A stretch of 42,224 bases of DNA. It comes from a virus. A program made the position numbers and the translations under genes. A model generated the notes under the pieces. That model saw nothing but the letters and a program-made list of their open reading frames with translations. It ran no database searches and had not been told where the DNA came from. Of this stretch, positions 22,961-30,565 are shown in pieces; within the stretch, counting starts at the first letter, position 1; each line of letters opens with the position of its first letter. The DNA is taken from IMG/VR virus record IMGVR_UViG_3300043446_000360, positions 1 to 42,224 of that record. One strand, 5' to 3'.

Positions 22961-23629
22961 TCATTCACCGTATTTGCTACCTTGTTCAGTAGCAATCCAA
23001 TATTCAACGTCACCAGTCTTAGATGCGAAGTGGGAAATACCCTTTGACGAAACGCGAACTTCATAGTCGCGGTTCAACAGCTTGAGATTGTCGATCTTGA
23101 AGATCATACGATAGTTAGCTTCAGCTTTTCCTACTTCATACATGAAGGTGTTCGAGCCTTCATTACGCGAATCCAGCGCAGCAAGATACGCGACGTTTCC
23201 ACGTCCGACGAGAGCAAGCTCAGGCAAACCCAGAACACCCGCAGCTCGAAGCGCACTCTGCAGAGCAGCTGCTTCCAGAGTGAAGCTAATCTCTGTTGAA
23301 GGAAGAGTGATTTCCTTAGCAGGAGGAGCTTGGATAAGATCGCTCTTAGCATAGCGGATGTTTGCTTTAGCTTTACCATTTGTGATTGCTACGTTGTCGT
23401 CGTTGAGAGTAAGATCAGCATCTTCGAACATCGACACAGTCGAGATAAACTGTGTTAGATCGTAGATAGCAAATTCCTTATCGAACGATTCAGTAACATT
23501 AGCCTTCGCAAGAACAGTTTTCTGAGGCGATACGGTTTTCTGCACCTTACCTGCCTGGAAGATCAACGAAGGATTGATACTGGCAAAGTTCTTAAGGATC
23601 TCTGTAGTTTCTTTGGAAAGTTTCATCAT
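22961..23629 (-). CDS. 45: Sliding clamp gp45
   Basis: A 222-residue trimeric processivity clamp, also the coactivator of late transcription with gp55 in T4. MKLSKETTEILKNFASINPS, FEDADLTLNDDNVAI and KLLNRDYEVRVSSKG are typical of T4-like clamps. Length equals T4 gp45 (228) within a few residues. Its own early promoter lies at 23652-23680. Both gp43, through a C-terminal PIP-box, and probably gp55 dock on it. Confidence 0.95.
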   Translation of the reverse strand: MMKLSKETTEILKNFASINPSLIFQAGKVQKTVSPQKTVLAKANVTESFDKEFAIYDLTQFISTVSMFEDADLTLNDDNVAITNGKAKANIRYAKSDLIQAPPAKEITLPSTEISFTLEAAALQSALRAAGVLGLPELALVGRGNVAYLAALDSRNEGSNTFMYEVGKAEANYRMIFKIDNLKLLNRDYEVRVSSKGISHFASKTGDVEYWIATEQGSKYGE

Positions 23630-23651
23630 GTAGACTCCTATCTATATTGTA

Positions 23652-23680
23652 AGTGTATCACTTGTATGTATGCTTGTCAA
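23652..23680 (-). promoter_or_regulatory. Early promoter of gene 45
   Basis: TTGACA, a 17-base spacer and TACACT on the minus strand. The TGA stop of the upstream 73-residue gene (23677-23679) is part of the -35 hexamer. Confidence 0.7.
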
Positions 23681-23898
23681 GACGGTTTTTGCATCTTGTC
23701 AAAGATTTCTTTTGGCGTTTCTTTGCAAGCCAAAGTCTTACCGCTTTTGAGAACGATAGCAGTTACGTCTGGACGATCATCAGCCAAGGTAAGAATGGCT
23801 GATGAACGCTTGCGCATATATCTTTCCATAACGATAATCTCGGTAGGATCGATCCAGAGTTCGTAATTCTCTTCGGGATGAGTGAGTTCAATCAACAT
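23677..23898 (-). CDS. Small hypothetical protein
   Basis: A 73-residue protein of unknown function. It is mostly beta with alternating strands (ELWIDPTEIIVMERY, AILTL, AIVLKSGKTLACKE) and a C-terminal helix (PKEIFDKM). The layout is loosely like FlbD-type small proteins, but I would not assign it. Its ATG overlaps the glycosyltransferase stop (TAATG) and its TGA is inside the gp45 promoter, so it is tightly packed between both. Confidence 0.65.
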   Translation of the reverse strand: MLIELTHPEENYELWIDPTEIIVMERYMRKRSSAILTLADDRPDVTAIVLKSGKTLACKETPKEIFDKMQKPS

Positions 23899-24764
23899 TA
23901 CTTTTTCTTCGCGAGTTTGTTTGGCATAGCTGCTTCGTCAGCAGTTGCGCCAGCGCCAATCTGAGCCAAGTCGATGAGCGAGCCACCAAACATATAGGAA
24001 CCCATGTGCTGGAGCTTCATCCACGGACACAGCCATGTCTTGATACCAATAGCCCAAGCCTTCTGACAGAACCAATAATCTTCTGACAGATAACGCTTTG
24101 ACTCAGGATCAACTTCCGCTTGGAAAGCCATCAGAATCTCACGCGAACCATCGAAGTGTTCTGTGCGAACATGATCTGGGCGATACATATACTGAGGATA
24201 AGCAGCTTGGAACTTCTCAAGTGCTTCGCGCTGGATCATCATGAAACCAGTACCGCCTTCAAGAACTTCGACAGGCTCGTCGAGTGCGATTGTGCTCGTA
24301 CCTTCCTTAGGATTGAACACGTAGTCGCCAACATACTTTTCCAAGTTGTTTGGATCTTTGTCAGCGTATCCCTTATCGACTGCGCGCTTGATCTTTTCCC
24401 AAGCAATGCACTTCTTAGGATACGGACCACACACGATATGCTTGTCTGATCCTTGAGCAGCGATAACCGAAAGCGCGATAACGTCATTCGGATCAAAGCC
24501 AATGTCAGAGTCAATGAACATCAGATGTGTGCAATCCGAGCGAAGGAACTCATCGACTAGATAGTTTCTTGCTCGGGTGATAAGTGATTCGTTGAAGAGA
24601 TAGAAGAAGCGAACGTCCATACCGTATTGGGTTGCAAGTGCTGCAAGATCGGCTGTGGACTTACAATACTGTCCGCCGCAGATACCGCCATACATTGGGG
24701 TTGCGACGAAGATTTTGCGTTTACGCAGTTCTTCAATAGATACTGAAATCTCAATTGCTGCCAT
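23898..24764 (-). CDS. GT-A family glycosyltransferase (putative)
   Basis: A 288-residue protein with a GT-A-type fold signature: IFVATPMYGG at 18-27, then LMFIDSDIGFDP with the metal/nucleotide-sugar DxD motif at 85-87 (Asp85-Ser-Asp87), and EGGTGFMMIQREAL plus SEDYWFCQKA as acceptor/catalytic segments. It resembles ANP1/MNN9/VAN1-type and phage glycosyltransferases. The sugar acceptor may be DNA, a capsid protein or host surface glycan; the sequence does not say. A poorly matched TTGACT sits upstream, so the promoter is unclear. GGAG precedes the ATG. Confidence 0.72.
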   Translation of the reverse strand: MAAIEISVSIEELRKRKIFVATPMYGGICGGQYCKSTADLAALATQYGMDVRFFYLFNESLITRARNYLVDEFLRSDCTHLMFIDSDIGFDPNDVIALSVIAAQGSDKHIVCGPYPKKCIAWEKIKRAVDKGYADKDPNNLEKYVGDYVFNPKEGTSTIALDEPVEVLEGGTGFMMIQREALEKFQAAYPQYMYRPDHVRTEHFDGSREILMAFQAEVDPESKRYLSEDYWFCQKAWAIGIKTWLCPWMKLQHMGSYMFGGSLIDLAQIGAGATADEAAMPNKLAKKK

Positions 24765-24802
24765 GATTACTCCAAATGTTATTGATATTGTATATAGTCA
24801 AG

Positions 24803-25042
24803 TCAGAGAGACTCAGCGATCTCGGCTTGTTTCTTTCTCCATCGAACGACAGCAGCTTGCTTCTTCATTCGACGCTTGATCGAACGCTTAGTAAAGTGTT
24901 CATGCTCGGCGAGATCACGCAATAGGTTTTCACGCTGAACTTTCTTCTTCAAAATGCGTAATGCACCGTTCACATCATTATTGCGAACAGTGACGGAAAT
25001 TCCCTTGAGATGCTCCCAAGGTTCACGGGTATCAGTAGCCAA
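24803..25042 (-). CDS. rpsU: Ribosomal protein bS21 homolog
   Basis: A 79-residue protein that matches bacterial ribosomal protein bS21: ISVTVRNNDVNGALRILKKK, then HEHFTKRSIKRRMKKQAAVV. bS21 sits at the 30S platform near the anti-Shine-Dalgarno helix, so a phage copy could swap into host ribosomes and favour phage mRNAs. The start codon is TTG at 25040-25042, supported by GGAG six bases upstream, with no better ATG in frame. A terminator-like hairpin precedes it. Confidence 0.9.
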   Translation of the reverse strand: MATDTREPWEHLKGISVTVRNNDVNGALRILKKKVQRENLLRDLAEHEHFTKRSIKRRMKKQAAVVRWRKKQAEIAESL

Positions 25043-25052
25043 TTATTACTCC

Positions 25053-25104
25053 ATAGATTATAAAGAGAGGGAGGGTGAAAGGAAAGGAAAGCCCCTCCCC
25101 CTCT
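25053..25104 (-). terminator. GC-rich hairpin, probable terminator after the winged-helix gene
   Basis: On the minus strand AGAGGGGGAGGG and CCCTCCCTCT pair with a two-base bulge around a 16-base loop (25066-25104), then CTCTTTATAAT. The U-tract is short, so it may be a weak terminator or attenuator before the bS21 gene. Confidence 0.5.
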
Positions 25105-25111
25105 ATATAGC

Positions 25112-25375
25112 TTAGGCTGCGTGTGAGAAAGCTTCGCTACCCATCACAGCATAAGCAAGCGCGACCATACGGCGCGAAGGAGTGCCGAGACGATACTTAG
25201 TCGTCACTTCGCCCTTCGAGTTAGTGCGCTCATTCAGATAGATTGCATGACCAGCGGCGCGGAGTTCGCAGATCACGTTGTGCGGCTTCGCAACGCCATA
25301 GCGAGCAGAAATCTGCGAAGCGGTAAGTTCTTCGCCATTCTTGAGAGCGGCGAGGATTGATGCAGTCTTAGACAT
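25112..25375 (-). CDS. Winged-helix DNA-binding protein (putative)
   Basis: An 87-residue basic protein. Residues about 5-45 form a helix-turn-helix (SILAALKNGEELTASQISAR, then YGVAKPHNVICELRAAGHAI), and 46-66 (LNERTNSKGEVTTKYRLG) look like the beta wing. It is probably a small transcription regulator of phage or host genes. It lies 36 bases after the CobS-like AAA+ gene and may be cotranscribed with it from 26642-26670. Confidence 0.75.
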   Translation of the reverse strand: MSKTASILAALKNGEELTASQISARYGVAKPHNVICELRAAGHAIYLNERTNSKGEVTTKYRLGTPSRRMVALAYAVMGSEAFSHAA

Positions 25376-25411
25376 ATTATAGATACTCCATAGGTGGTGG
25401 TAAAATTAGAC

Positions 25412-26611
25412 TCAGAAAGAAACTTCCTGAGTCTTCTCCGCTGTATCTACAGCAGGAGTCTCGGGGACGGGATTGATCGTAGGATCAACCTTAGCATAGA
25501 GATCGAGGAACGCAGTCTTCGTCTCTTCGTCGAAACGGTTAATGCACAAGCGAATCGCTTTCATCTTGTCACCGATCATGCGGTACGTCTGTGCAATATG
25601 AACAAGGCGACGAGTTGAGATAAGCTCGTCGATCGCGCCTTCAGTGAAGGACTTGCGAATGATATCGGACCAGTCGGTCAAGTGATTGACGAACGCCTTA
25701 TCATCTTCAGTCATTGTATCATCACTGAGATAATTCGTCAAGATCTTTTTCTCGATAGCAGGAGTCGGATATTCCTGCTCGACTGTGATCGGGAAACGCT
25801 CGAGCCAAGCATCGTCGAGCATCGTAGCAGCAACGTAGCGACCGTCGTCAGAACCACGACCCTTCGTGTTGGCTGTGACGATCACGTTGAAACCAGCAGC
25901 AGCTTCGATGATCTCGCCAGTCTTCTTCATGAAGTATGGCTTACCTTCGAGAATACCTTGCAGACACATAGCCTTGCCGGGATCAGCACGGTCAGCTTCG
26001 TCGATGAGAAGCACAGCACCAATTTCCATTGCGCGAAGCACTGGACCCTTCATGAACTTAGTTTCGCCTTCGATGAGACGGAAACCGCCAATCAAATCGT
26101 CTTCGTCAGTCTCACGCGACATCTGCACACGAATCATCGGACGCTTGACTTTGGCGCAGACCTGCTCGACCATGAAAGTCTTGCCGTTTCCAGAATGACC
26201 AGAGATGAACACAGGGAAGAACTTACCAGAGCTGATGATCTTCTCGATCATCTTGAACTCGCCAAACGGAACGTAGTTCTTATCCTTAGAAGGAATCTGT
26301 GCATAGTCATGCTCTGACTGAGCGTTAGGATCGAACTTCTTAGGAGCCACAGGATTCTCGCGACGGATAGAAATGGGAACAATGTCAGCAGCCATAGCTG
26401 CGATAGATTCTGAATCAGTCGCTTCGTATGCGGGGAGCTTATACTGCGCACGACCGGCGCGATGTTCTGGCTTAAAGATCCAGCCGTGATCTGCATTCGA
26501 GAAACCGTTCTCGACTGCGAACGCAGTGATATCCTTAGCAGCGATAATAGCCTGAGAGCCAAACGCACGAGTCGCGGCTTCCAGGAACTTAGTTTGATTT
26601 GCCTTCAACAT
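25412..26611 (-). CDS. cobS: CobS-like MoxR-type AAA+ ATPase
   Basis: A 399-residue AAA+ ATPase of the MoxR/CobS group. Walker A is GHSGNGKT at 138-145, Walker B is LLIDEADR at 201-208, and VTANTKGRGSDDGRY contains sensor 1. CobS with CobT forms the cobalt chelatase motor in B12 synthesis, but in phages these proteins occur without the large CobN subunit, so a chaperone-like remodelling role with the VWA protein encoded at 26897-29218 is more likely. It has a perfect consensus promoter at 26642-26670. Confidence 0.85.
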   Translation of the reverse strand: MLKANQTKFLEAATRAFGSQAIIAAKDITAFAVENGFSNADHGWIFKPEHRAGRAQYKLPAYEATDSESIAAMAADIVPISIRRENPVAPKKFDPNAQSEHDYAQIPSKDKNYVPFGEFKMIEKIISSGKFFPVFISGHSGNGKTFMVEQVCAKVKRPMIRVQMSRETDEDDLIGGFRLIEGETKFMKGPVLRAMEIGAVLLIDEADRADPGKAMCLQGILEGKPYFMKKTGEIIEAAAGFNVIVTANTKGRGSDDGRYVAATMLDDAWLERFPITVEQEYPTPAIEKKILTNYLSDDTMTEDDKAFVNHLTDWSDIIRKSFTEGAIDELISTRRLVHIAQTYRMIGDKMKAIRLCINRFDEETKTAFLDLYAKVDPTINPVPETPAVDTAEKTQEVSF

Positions 26612-26641
26612 TTGCCTTCACCTTTCCTCATCATATAACTT

Positions 26642-26670
26642 ATTATAGCTCGAGGCAGAGCAGTTGTCAA
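26642..26670 (-). promoter_or_regulatory. Consensus early promoter of cobS-like gene
   Basis: TTGACA, a 17-base spacer and TATAAT on the minus strand, a perfect sigma70 consensus, two bases after the stop of the 50-residue gene. Confidence 0.8.
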
Positions 26671-26671
26671 G

Positions 26672-26824
26672 TCACATTCTCTCGATAGTCGGCTTGCCTA
26701 CCAATCCACCAAGAGTCAGCAGATGACGCATGAACGCGAATGCGTCCTTAAGATAGCTGAACGTGGCAGACTTATCCTGCAGCAGCTTATCTTCGCCTTT
26801 GATCGTGTAGGTTACCTTGAACAT
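26672..26824 (-). CDS. Small protein between cobS- and cobT-like genes
   Basis: A 50-residue protein, MFKVTYTIKGEDKLLQDKSA at its start and ending GKPTIERM. It has one short beta hairpin followed by a helix (SYLKDAFAFMRHLLTLG). The function is unknown. It has its own perfect promoter at 26852-26880 and ATG at 26822-26824, with an AGGAGAC-type site upstream, so it is very likely real although short. It may assist the AAA+/VWA pair between which it lies. Confidence 0.65.
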   Translation of the reverse strand: MFKVTYTIKGEDKLLQDKSATFSYLKDAFAFMRHLLTLGGLVGKPTIERM

Positions 26825-26851
26825 CTGCCTGTCTCCTATCATCATATTATC

Positions 26852-26880
26852 ATTATAGGGGGTTGGCGGGGAGTTGTCAA
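26852..26880 (-). promoter_or_regulatory. Consensus early promoter of the 50-residue gene
   Basis: TTGACA, a 17-base spacer and TATAAT on the minus strand, just downstream of the VWA gene stop at 26897. +1 is near 26845. Confidence 0.8.
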
Positions 26881-26896
26881 GGGCTCCCCGCCAAGA

Positions 26897-29218
26897 TTAT
26901 GCAGCGATTTTCTCAATGAACTTGCCAAGAATCGCACGGCTTGCGCCACGCTTATTCTGAGCGCCAATAAACGCTCTGGCAAGCTGACCTTTCTTCAGAT
27001 CTTTGGCTTCTTCGAACTGAGCCTTTTGGGCTTGCAGATTCTTGCCACCCTGAACGATGTAGAACTCATCGAAGTTGAGCATACCAGGAAGCACAGCACC
27101 GTCTTTCTTCTTACGCCATTTTTCCTGGAACGCAACACCTTCAGTGTATGAGAGATAACGATAAGAAACGTGGCGGACATCGTAAGGACCACTTACGATA
27201 TAGAAACCAACGAACGTAGCATCCTGCGAAGCACGAACAGTTCGCGCGAACATGGCAGTGATCTTGTGTGAACCGTCGAAGTTGATCATCGTCTGGATGC
27301 GCGACTCTTCATCAACAAAGATGTAAGAGTAGTGACGGCTACCAGAAGTCGGGAACGTTTCGCCAGAACGATGACCACTGAGCTTGCCACGATAGAAAGC
27401 TGAGTGATTGCTCTCGCCATCAGTGATGCAGACGAAGTTCATGATCTGAATCTTCTTTTCCTTGCGGAACTTAGCCATCAGATCACGCGACACAAGGATC
27501 GCATCGTTGAGCGGAGTTCCACTCAAACCAAGGAACTCCAAGAAGTGACCGTATGCAGCACCAGAAGCTTCGTCAATGAACACACCAGGACGACGCATTT
27601 CAGTTTTCTCATCAGGTTCGTTTTCGTAACGACGAGCAGAAAGCAGCAACGTGCCAACCATCGTGTTGAAGTCCTTGAGCGACATATCTTCATGGAAGAA
27701 CTCCAGAAGGTGGAAGCCCATATCAGGGAACACGAAGTGTTTGTCGACCAAACGATTGTTGATCTTACTGAACAACGCTTCCTTAGCCATACGACGCGGA
27801 CTTTCTATATGACGTTGGCCACGATCAAACTGAGTAGCAGCCTGCGTGAAACCATAGATACGATGCGGAATACCAACACGACGACAGAACATCGTCAGGC
27901 AGATCAGCTGATCCATGGCACCACGATAGTTGCTAGACATTGAGCCAGACATATCGAGAATCGCAACGATTCCGTGATTCTTGCCAGTAGGCTCAATCGT
28001 GAGTCGCTTGAAGATATCATCGTTGAACTTATAGCTATGCAGCTTGTTCACGTCGATAACGCCAGTCTTGGCTTGCTTGCTACGGCTATACGCAACAGCA
28101 GCTTTCTTCATCTCGAACTCTTTGACCATATAGTTGATCGCGGTGTTGTTCTCAGAACGGAAACGATTGAGCAGCCAAGTGCGATAGTCGACTAGCTTCT
28201 GTTTGTGCCTTGCGTTGGCGAAATCTGTTTCAACAGCAGTCAGAACTTCTTTGTAACCAACAGTGAAAGGCTCGTGCGCGAGATCCTTCGGGAACGTGAT
28301 ATAGCGGAACTCGCGACCAGTGAGCGACTGATCGAGCAGTTCTTCCATACGATCGTTCATAGCACGATCAGTCTTGGACTCGTCAGGATCCATCATAGGC
28401 TTAGAGCCAGATCCGCCTTCTTTACCAGACTGACCGCGCAGATCTTTCTGCTCGTCTTCGTCGTCAGAAGCTTTTTCAGCTTCTTCAGATTCGCCTTCTG
28501 TAAAGTCATCGGCTTCATCGTCGAAGTCGTCAGAGTCTTCGAACTCATCAGAATCGTCGCCGTCTTCAGCTTTCTGCTTCAGTTTGAACTCTTCTTCTTG
28601 CTCGTTCTGCTCTTCACGCTTTTTCTTGGCATAAGCCAGCAGATCTTCGGCGAGCTTAACAACGTCATCGAACGTGATAGTCTGTTCTGCACGACGCACG
28701 AACACCCGCTCTTCGTCATTGAACTTGAGACGCAGACGAGTACCGAGCTTGAAGTAGAGATTGATACGATCAATCAACGGCAGAGCGTCGAGATCTTCGC
28801 TCTTGACGCCAAAGAAATCTTGCTCGTGCAGCCAGTCATAACCGTCGATGAAATCTTTGCGTGAGCCAGGGAAACGTGTCTTGATCTTGCGTTCGATACG
28901 AGCATCTTCAACGACGTTCATATAGCCTTGGAACGTCTGAGCCGTGCGAGCAGATTGCTCTTCTTCTTTCACTTTGTCGATAGCACCCTTCCAGCCATCA
29001 GCCGGAGTCTCGAGCGCATGACCGACTTCGTGAAGAACGAGCATGTGATATAGAGTCTCAGTCATTTCGCGCCACATAGGCAAAGCCAGAACGCGATTCT
29101 TCACATCGAAATAAGCCGTCTTGATCGGCTTGTGTTCGACCATGATATTCTCAGCAGCCAGCAGCTTGGCGAGCTTGTCGAGCGCTCCGCCAGGAGTTAC
29201 AGTCTTAACTTCAGCCAT
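26897..29218 (-). CDS. cobT: CobT-like VWA protein with HExxH motif
   Basis: A 773-residue protein. LVLHEVGHALE at 61-70 holds a zinc-protease-like HExxH (His63, Glu64, His67) with NVVEDARIE at 101-109 as a candidate third ligand. A highly acidic stretch follows (about 205-260), then a VWA domain whose MIDAS is LDMSGSMS (Asp422, Ser424, Ser426) with CITDGESNHS further on. The VWA plus acidic layout is that of CobT, partner of the CobS-like AAA+ ATPase. The metalloprotease-like N-terminus is extra compared with classic CobT. The start is ATG 29216-29218 with GGAGA upstream. An upstream in-frame ATG (29236) falls at the predicted transcription start and is rejected. Confidence 0.85.
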   Translation of the reverse strand: MAEVKTVTPGGALDKLAKLLAAENIMVEHKPIKTAYFDVKNRVLALPMWREMTETLYHMLVLHEVGHALETPADGWKGAIDKVKEEEQSARTAQTFQGYMNVVEDARIERKIKTRFPGSRKDFIDGYDWLHEQDFFGVKSEDLDALPLIDRINLYFKLGTRLRLKFNDEERVFVRRAEQTITFDDVVKLAEDLLAYAKKKREEQNEQEEEFKLKQKAEDGDDSDEFEDSDDFDDEADDFTEGESEEAEKASDDEDEQKDLRGQSGKEGGSGSKPMMDPDESKTDRAMNDRMEELLDQSLTGREFRYITFPKDLAHEPFTVGYKEVLTAVETDFANARHKQKLVDYRTWLLNRFRSENNTAINYMVKEFEMKKAAVAYSRSKQAKTGVIDVNKLHSYKFNDDIFKRLTIEPTGKNHGIVAILDMSGSMSSNYRGAMDQLICLTMFCRRVGIPHRIYGFTQAATQFDRGQRHIESPRRMAKEALFSKINNRLVDKHFVFPDMGFHLLEFFHEDMSLKDFNTMVGTLLLSARRYENEPDEKTEMRRPGVFIDEASGAAYGHFLEFLGLSGTPLNDAILVSRDLMAKFRKEKKIQIMNFVCITDGESNHSAFYRGKLSGHRSGETFPTSGSRHYSYIFVDEESRIQTMINFDGSHKITAMFARTVRASQDATFVGFYIVSGPYDVRHVSYRYLSYTEGVAFQEKWRKKKDGAVLPGMLNFDEFYIVQGGKNLQAQKAQFEEAKDLKKGQLARAFIGAQNKRGASRAILGKFIEKIAA

Positions 29219-29242
29219 TGAACTCTCCTTCATCATTTACTA

Positions 29243-29271
29243 ATGATAGCTGGTTGGCGCACAGTTGTCAA
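29243..29271 (-). promoter_or_regulatory. Early promoter of cobT-like gene
   Basis: TTGACA, a 17-base spacer and TATCAT on the minus strand. The TGA stop of the upstream 55-residue gene (29268-29270) is part of the -35 hexamer. Confidence 0.75.
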
Positions 29272-29435
29272 GGGTTCCAGTGAATATCAACTTGCCACAG
29301 AGTCGTGGCGTCATTATATGTAGGATTCGTTAGAACTTTCTTGCCAATTGACTTGTAGAACAGAGCGAGATTTCTCGCTCCGTGTTGCGTGAAGGCAGAA
29401 AACGTTCTAACGTCTTTCTTGGGTTTTCGTGCCAT
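29268..29435 (-). CDS. Small basic hypothetical protein
   Basis: A 55-residue basic protein starting MARKPKKDVRTFSAFTQHGA and ending WQVDIHWNP. No family is recognised. The start is ATG 29433-29435, which overlaps the stop of the two-span membrane gene (TAATG). The longer frame to 29492 lies inside that gene. Part of a four-gene early cluster from the promoter at 29817-29845. Confidence 0.6.
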   Translation of the reverse strand: MARKPKKDVRTFSAFTQHGARNLALFYKSIGKKVLTNPTYNDATTLWQVDIHWNP

Positions 29436-29596
29436 TACTTTCCGGTCCTCATGAACAGCAAGAGCAGAGCGATACCAACGCCAATCTCCCACGAAAAAGC
29501 CATGCTAATCAACACAGTGCCACCAATAAACAGCACCAGATTGAAGATGATACCAGCCATTGCGTCTTTGGCGAGTTCTTTCTCAAGCGGACTCAT
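29435..29596 (-). CDS. Small two-span membrane protein
   Basis: A 53-residue protein starting MSPLEKELAKDAMAGIIFNL and ending RTGK. Two hydrophobic stretches (about 14-33 and 36-49) separated by a short FSWE turn suggest a helical hairpin in the inner membrane. It overlaps its neighbours on both sides (14 bases upstream, 3 bases downstream), which supports a real coding gene. The function is unknown. Confidence 0.6.
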   Translation of the reverse strand: MSPLEKELAKDAMAGIIFNLVLFIGGTVLISMAFSWEIGVGIALLLLFMRTGK

Positions 29597-29789
29597 TCTC
29601 AACCTCCACGGCTTCGATGCCAGATTCAGCCATCATGTAATAATCGGGCACAGTCATCGACGTATTCTCGGCGTTGACACTACGAATGCGCTCTTTGGCT
29701 TCTTCGTAGGTGTCGTATGTTTCTTGCCAATACTCACGACCCCAGCCACGCTCAGACTCGACGAGTTGGATACGATACTTGATAGCCAT
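29583..29789 (-). CDS. Small hypothetical protein
   Basis: A 68-residue acidic protein starting MAIKYRIQLVESERGWGREY. One beta strand is followed by a helix (TYEEAKERIRSVNAE) and an acidic tail. No family is recognised. The start is ATG 29787-29789 because the promoter at 29817-29845 places +1 near 29810, at the alternative upstream ATG. Confidence 0.65.
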   Translation of the reverse strand: MAIKYRIQLVESERGWGREYWQETYDTYEEAKERIRSVNAENTSMTVPDYYMMAESGIEAVEVENESA

Positions 29790-29816
29790 TTCCACTTTTC
29801 CTTTCATCATATATTC

Positions 29817-29845
29817 ATTCTAGCGGGCTTTGCGGTGATTGTCAA
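29817..29845 (-). promoter_or_regulatory. Early promoter of small-gene cluster
   Basis: TTGACA, a 17-base spacer and TAGAAT on the minus strand, 28 bases upstream of the ATG at 29789. Confidence 0.75.
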
Positions 29846-29849
29846 GCCC

Positions 29850-30197
29850 TTAGAAAACGCCCGTCCAGCGGACGCGATCTAAGGTTAAATCCAGCACATT
29901 ACCACGAGCGAAGTTCTTGGCAGGAGCGCGCCAGCTAGCCGCCTTGAGGATATCGCCGCGCTGGAACTTGCCATCATCTTCGAGCATCACGAACGAATGG
30001 ACGCTGGTATTACCACCAGCTTGCCCAGTGATAACCTTGGCGAACTTGCGATGGATTTCGTAGGTGATGCCATCATTGAATTCCTTGATCATGCTTTCGC
30101 GGATCGGATCACCGCGCTTGGACCAGCCAGCATAGTCTGCCTTGATGTGCTCAACATAGTTGTTAAGCGCATATGTCATCTGCGGATTAACAGTCAT
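29850..30197 (-). CDS. Hypothetical protein
   Basis: A 115-residue protein of unknown function starting MTVNPQMTYALNNYVEHIKA. The first 50 residues are helical, the rest beta-rich and ending RVRWTGVF. AGGAG lies upstream of ATG 30195-30197; an adjacent GTG is also possible. It follows the 72-residue gene closely and should share its promoter. Confidence 0.7.
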   Translation of the reverse strand: MTVNPQMTYALNNYVEHIKADYAGWSKRGDPIRESMIKEFNDGITYEIHRKFAKVITGQAGGNTSVHSFVMLEDDGKFQRGDILKAASWRAPAKNFARGNVLDLTLDRVRWTGVF

Positions 30198-30208
30198 CAC
30201 AGTTCTCC

Positions 30209-30427
30209 TTAAGCGGCTTCGTTGAGAATCACTGAAGCGAGATCTTCATCGCCAGTCAGTTCAGTCAGATCGTCTAGGAGACCGTCGAACGACCAGTATC
30301 CGTTTCCACAATGATTCTTGATTGACATCTGATAGAGAGCTTCAACCGTTTCATTGTTCAAGCCGTCGCCGTGGCGTTTACAAGCGGCAGCAAGATTCAC
30401 ATACATCTGGGCTTCATGGATATTCAT
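30209..30427 (-). CDS. Small acidic hypothetical protein
   Basis: A 72-residue, mostly helical acidic protein starting MNIHEAQMYVNLAAACKRHG. GYWSFDGLLDDLTELTGDED near the end is acidic and could mimic DNA or bind a basic partner, but this is only compositional. It is the first gene after the promoter at 30458-30486. Confidence 0.65.
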   Translation of the reverse strand: MNIHEAQMYVNLAAACKRHGDGLNNETVEALYQMSIKNHCGNGYWSFDGLLDDLTELTGDEDLASVILNEAA

Positions 30428-30457
30428 ATCAACTTTCCTTTTCCAACTTATATACTA

Positions 30458-30486
30458 ATTCTAGCTCGTTTAGGGCTAGTTGTCAA
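30458..30486 (-). promoter_or_regulatory. Early promoter after the recombination operon
   Basis: TTGACA, a 17-base spacer and TAGAAT on the minus strand, directly downstream of the terminator at 30498-30527, so it restarts transcription after the long operon. Confidence 0.77.
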
Positions 30487-30497
30487 GGGCTAAAAAC

Positions 30498-30527
30498 GAA
30501 AAAAAGCCCCTGTAAAAACAGAGGCTT
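30498..30527 (-). terminator. Strong intrinsic terminator of uvsY-cmoA operon
   Basis: Minus strand AAGCCTCTG, a TTTTTA loop and CAGGGGCTT (9-base stem with one G-T pair), then a run of Ts. It ends the operon that begins before uvsY. Confidence 0.85.
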
Positions 30528-30565
30528 ATTCCTAAGTGACTGATATTGCTGAGGTAACTTTTTTT

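Noticed and set aside
24773-24801. TTGACT-like promoter before the glycosyltransferase at 23898-24764
   Set aside because: With 17-base spacing the -10 would be CATTTG, a poor match, so I did not list it.
25376-25404. TATAAT directly upstream of the winged-helix gene
   Set aside because: The -35 is weak (TTTACC) and transcription would start inside the gene.
25682-26317. 211-residue plus-strand frame
   Set aside because: Antisense to the CobS-like AAA+ gene with intact Walker motifs; no supporting signals.
28205-28864. 219-residue plus-strand frame, hydrophobic Phe/Leu-rich
   Set aside because: It is the mirror of the acidic stretch of the VWA gene, where Glu/Asp/Lys codons read backwards as Phe/Leu/Ser.
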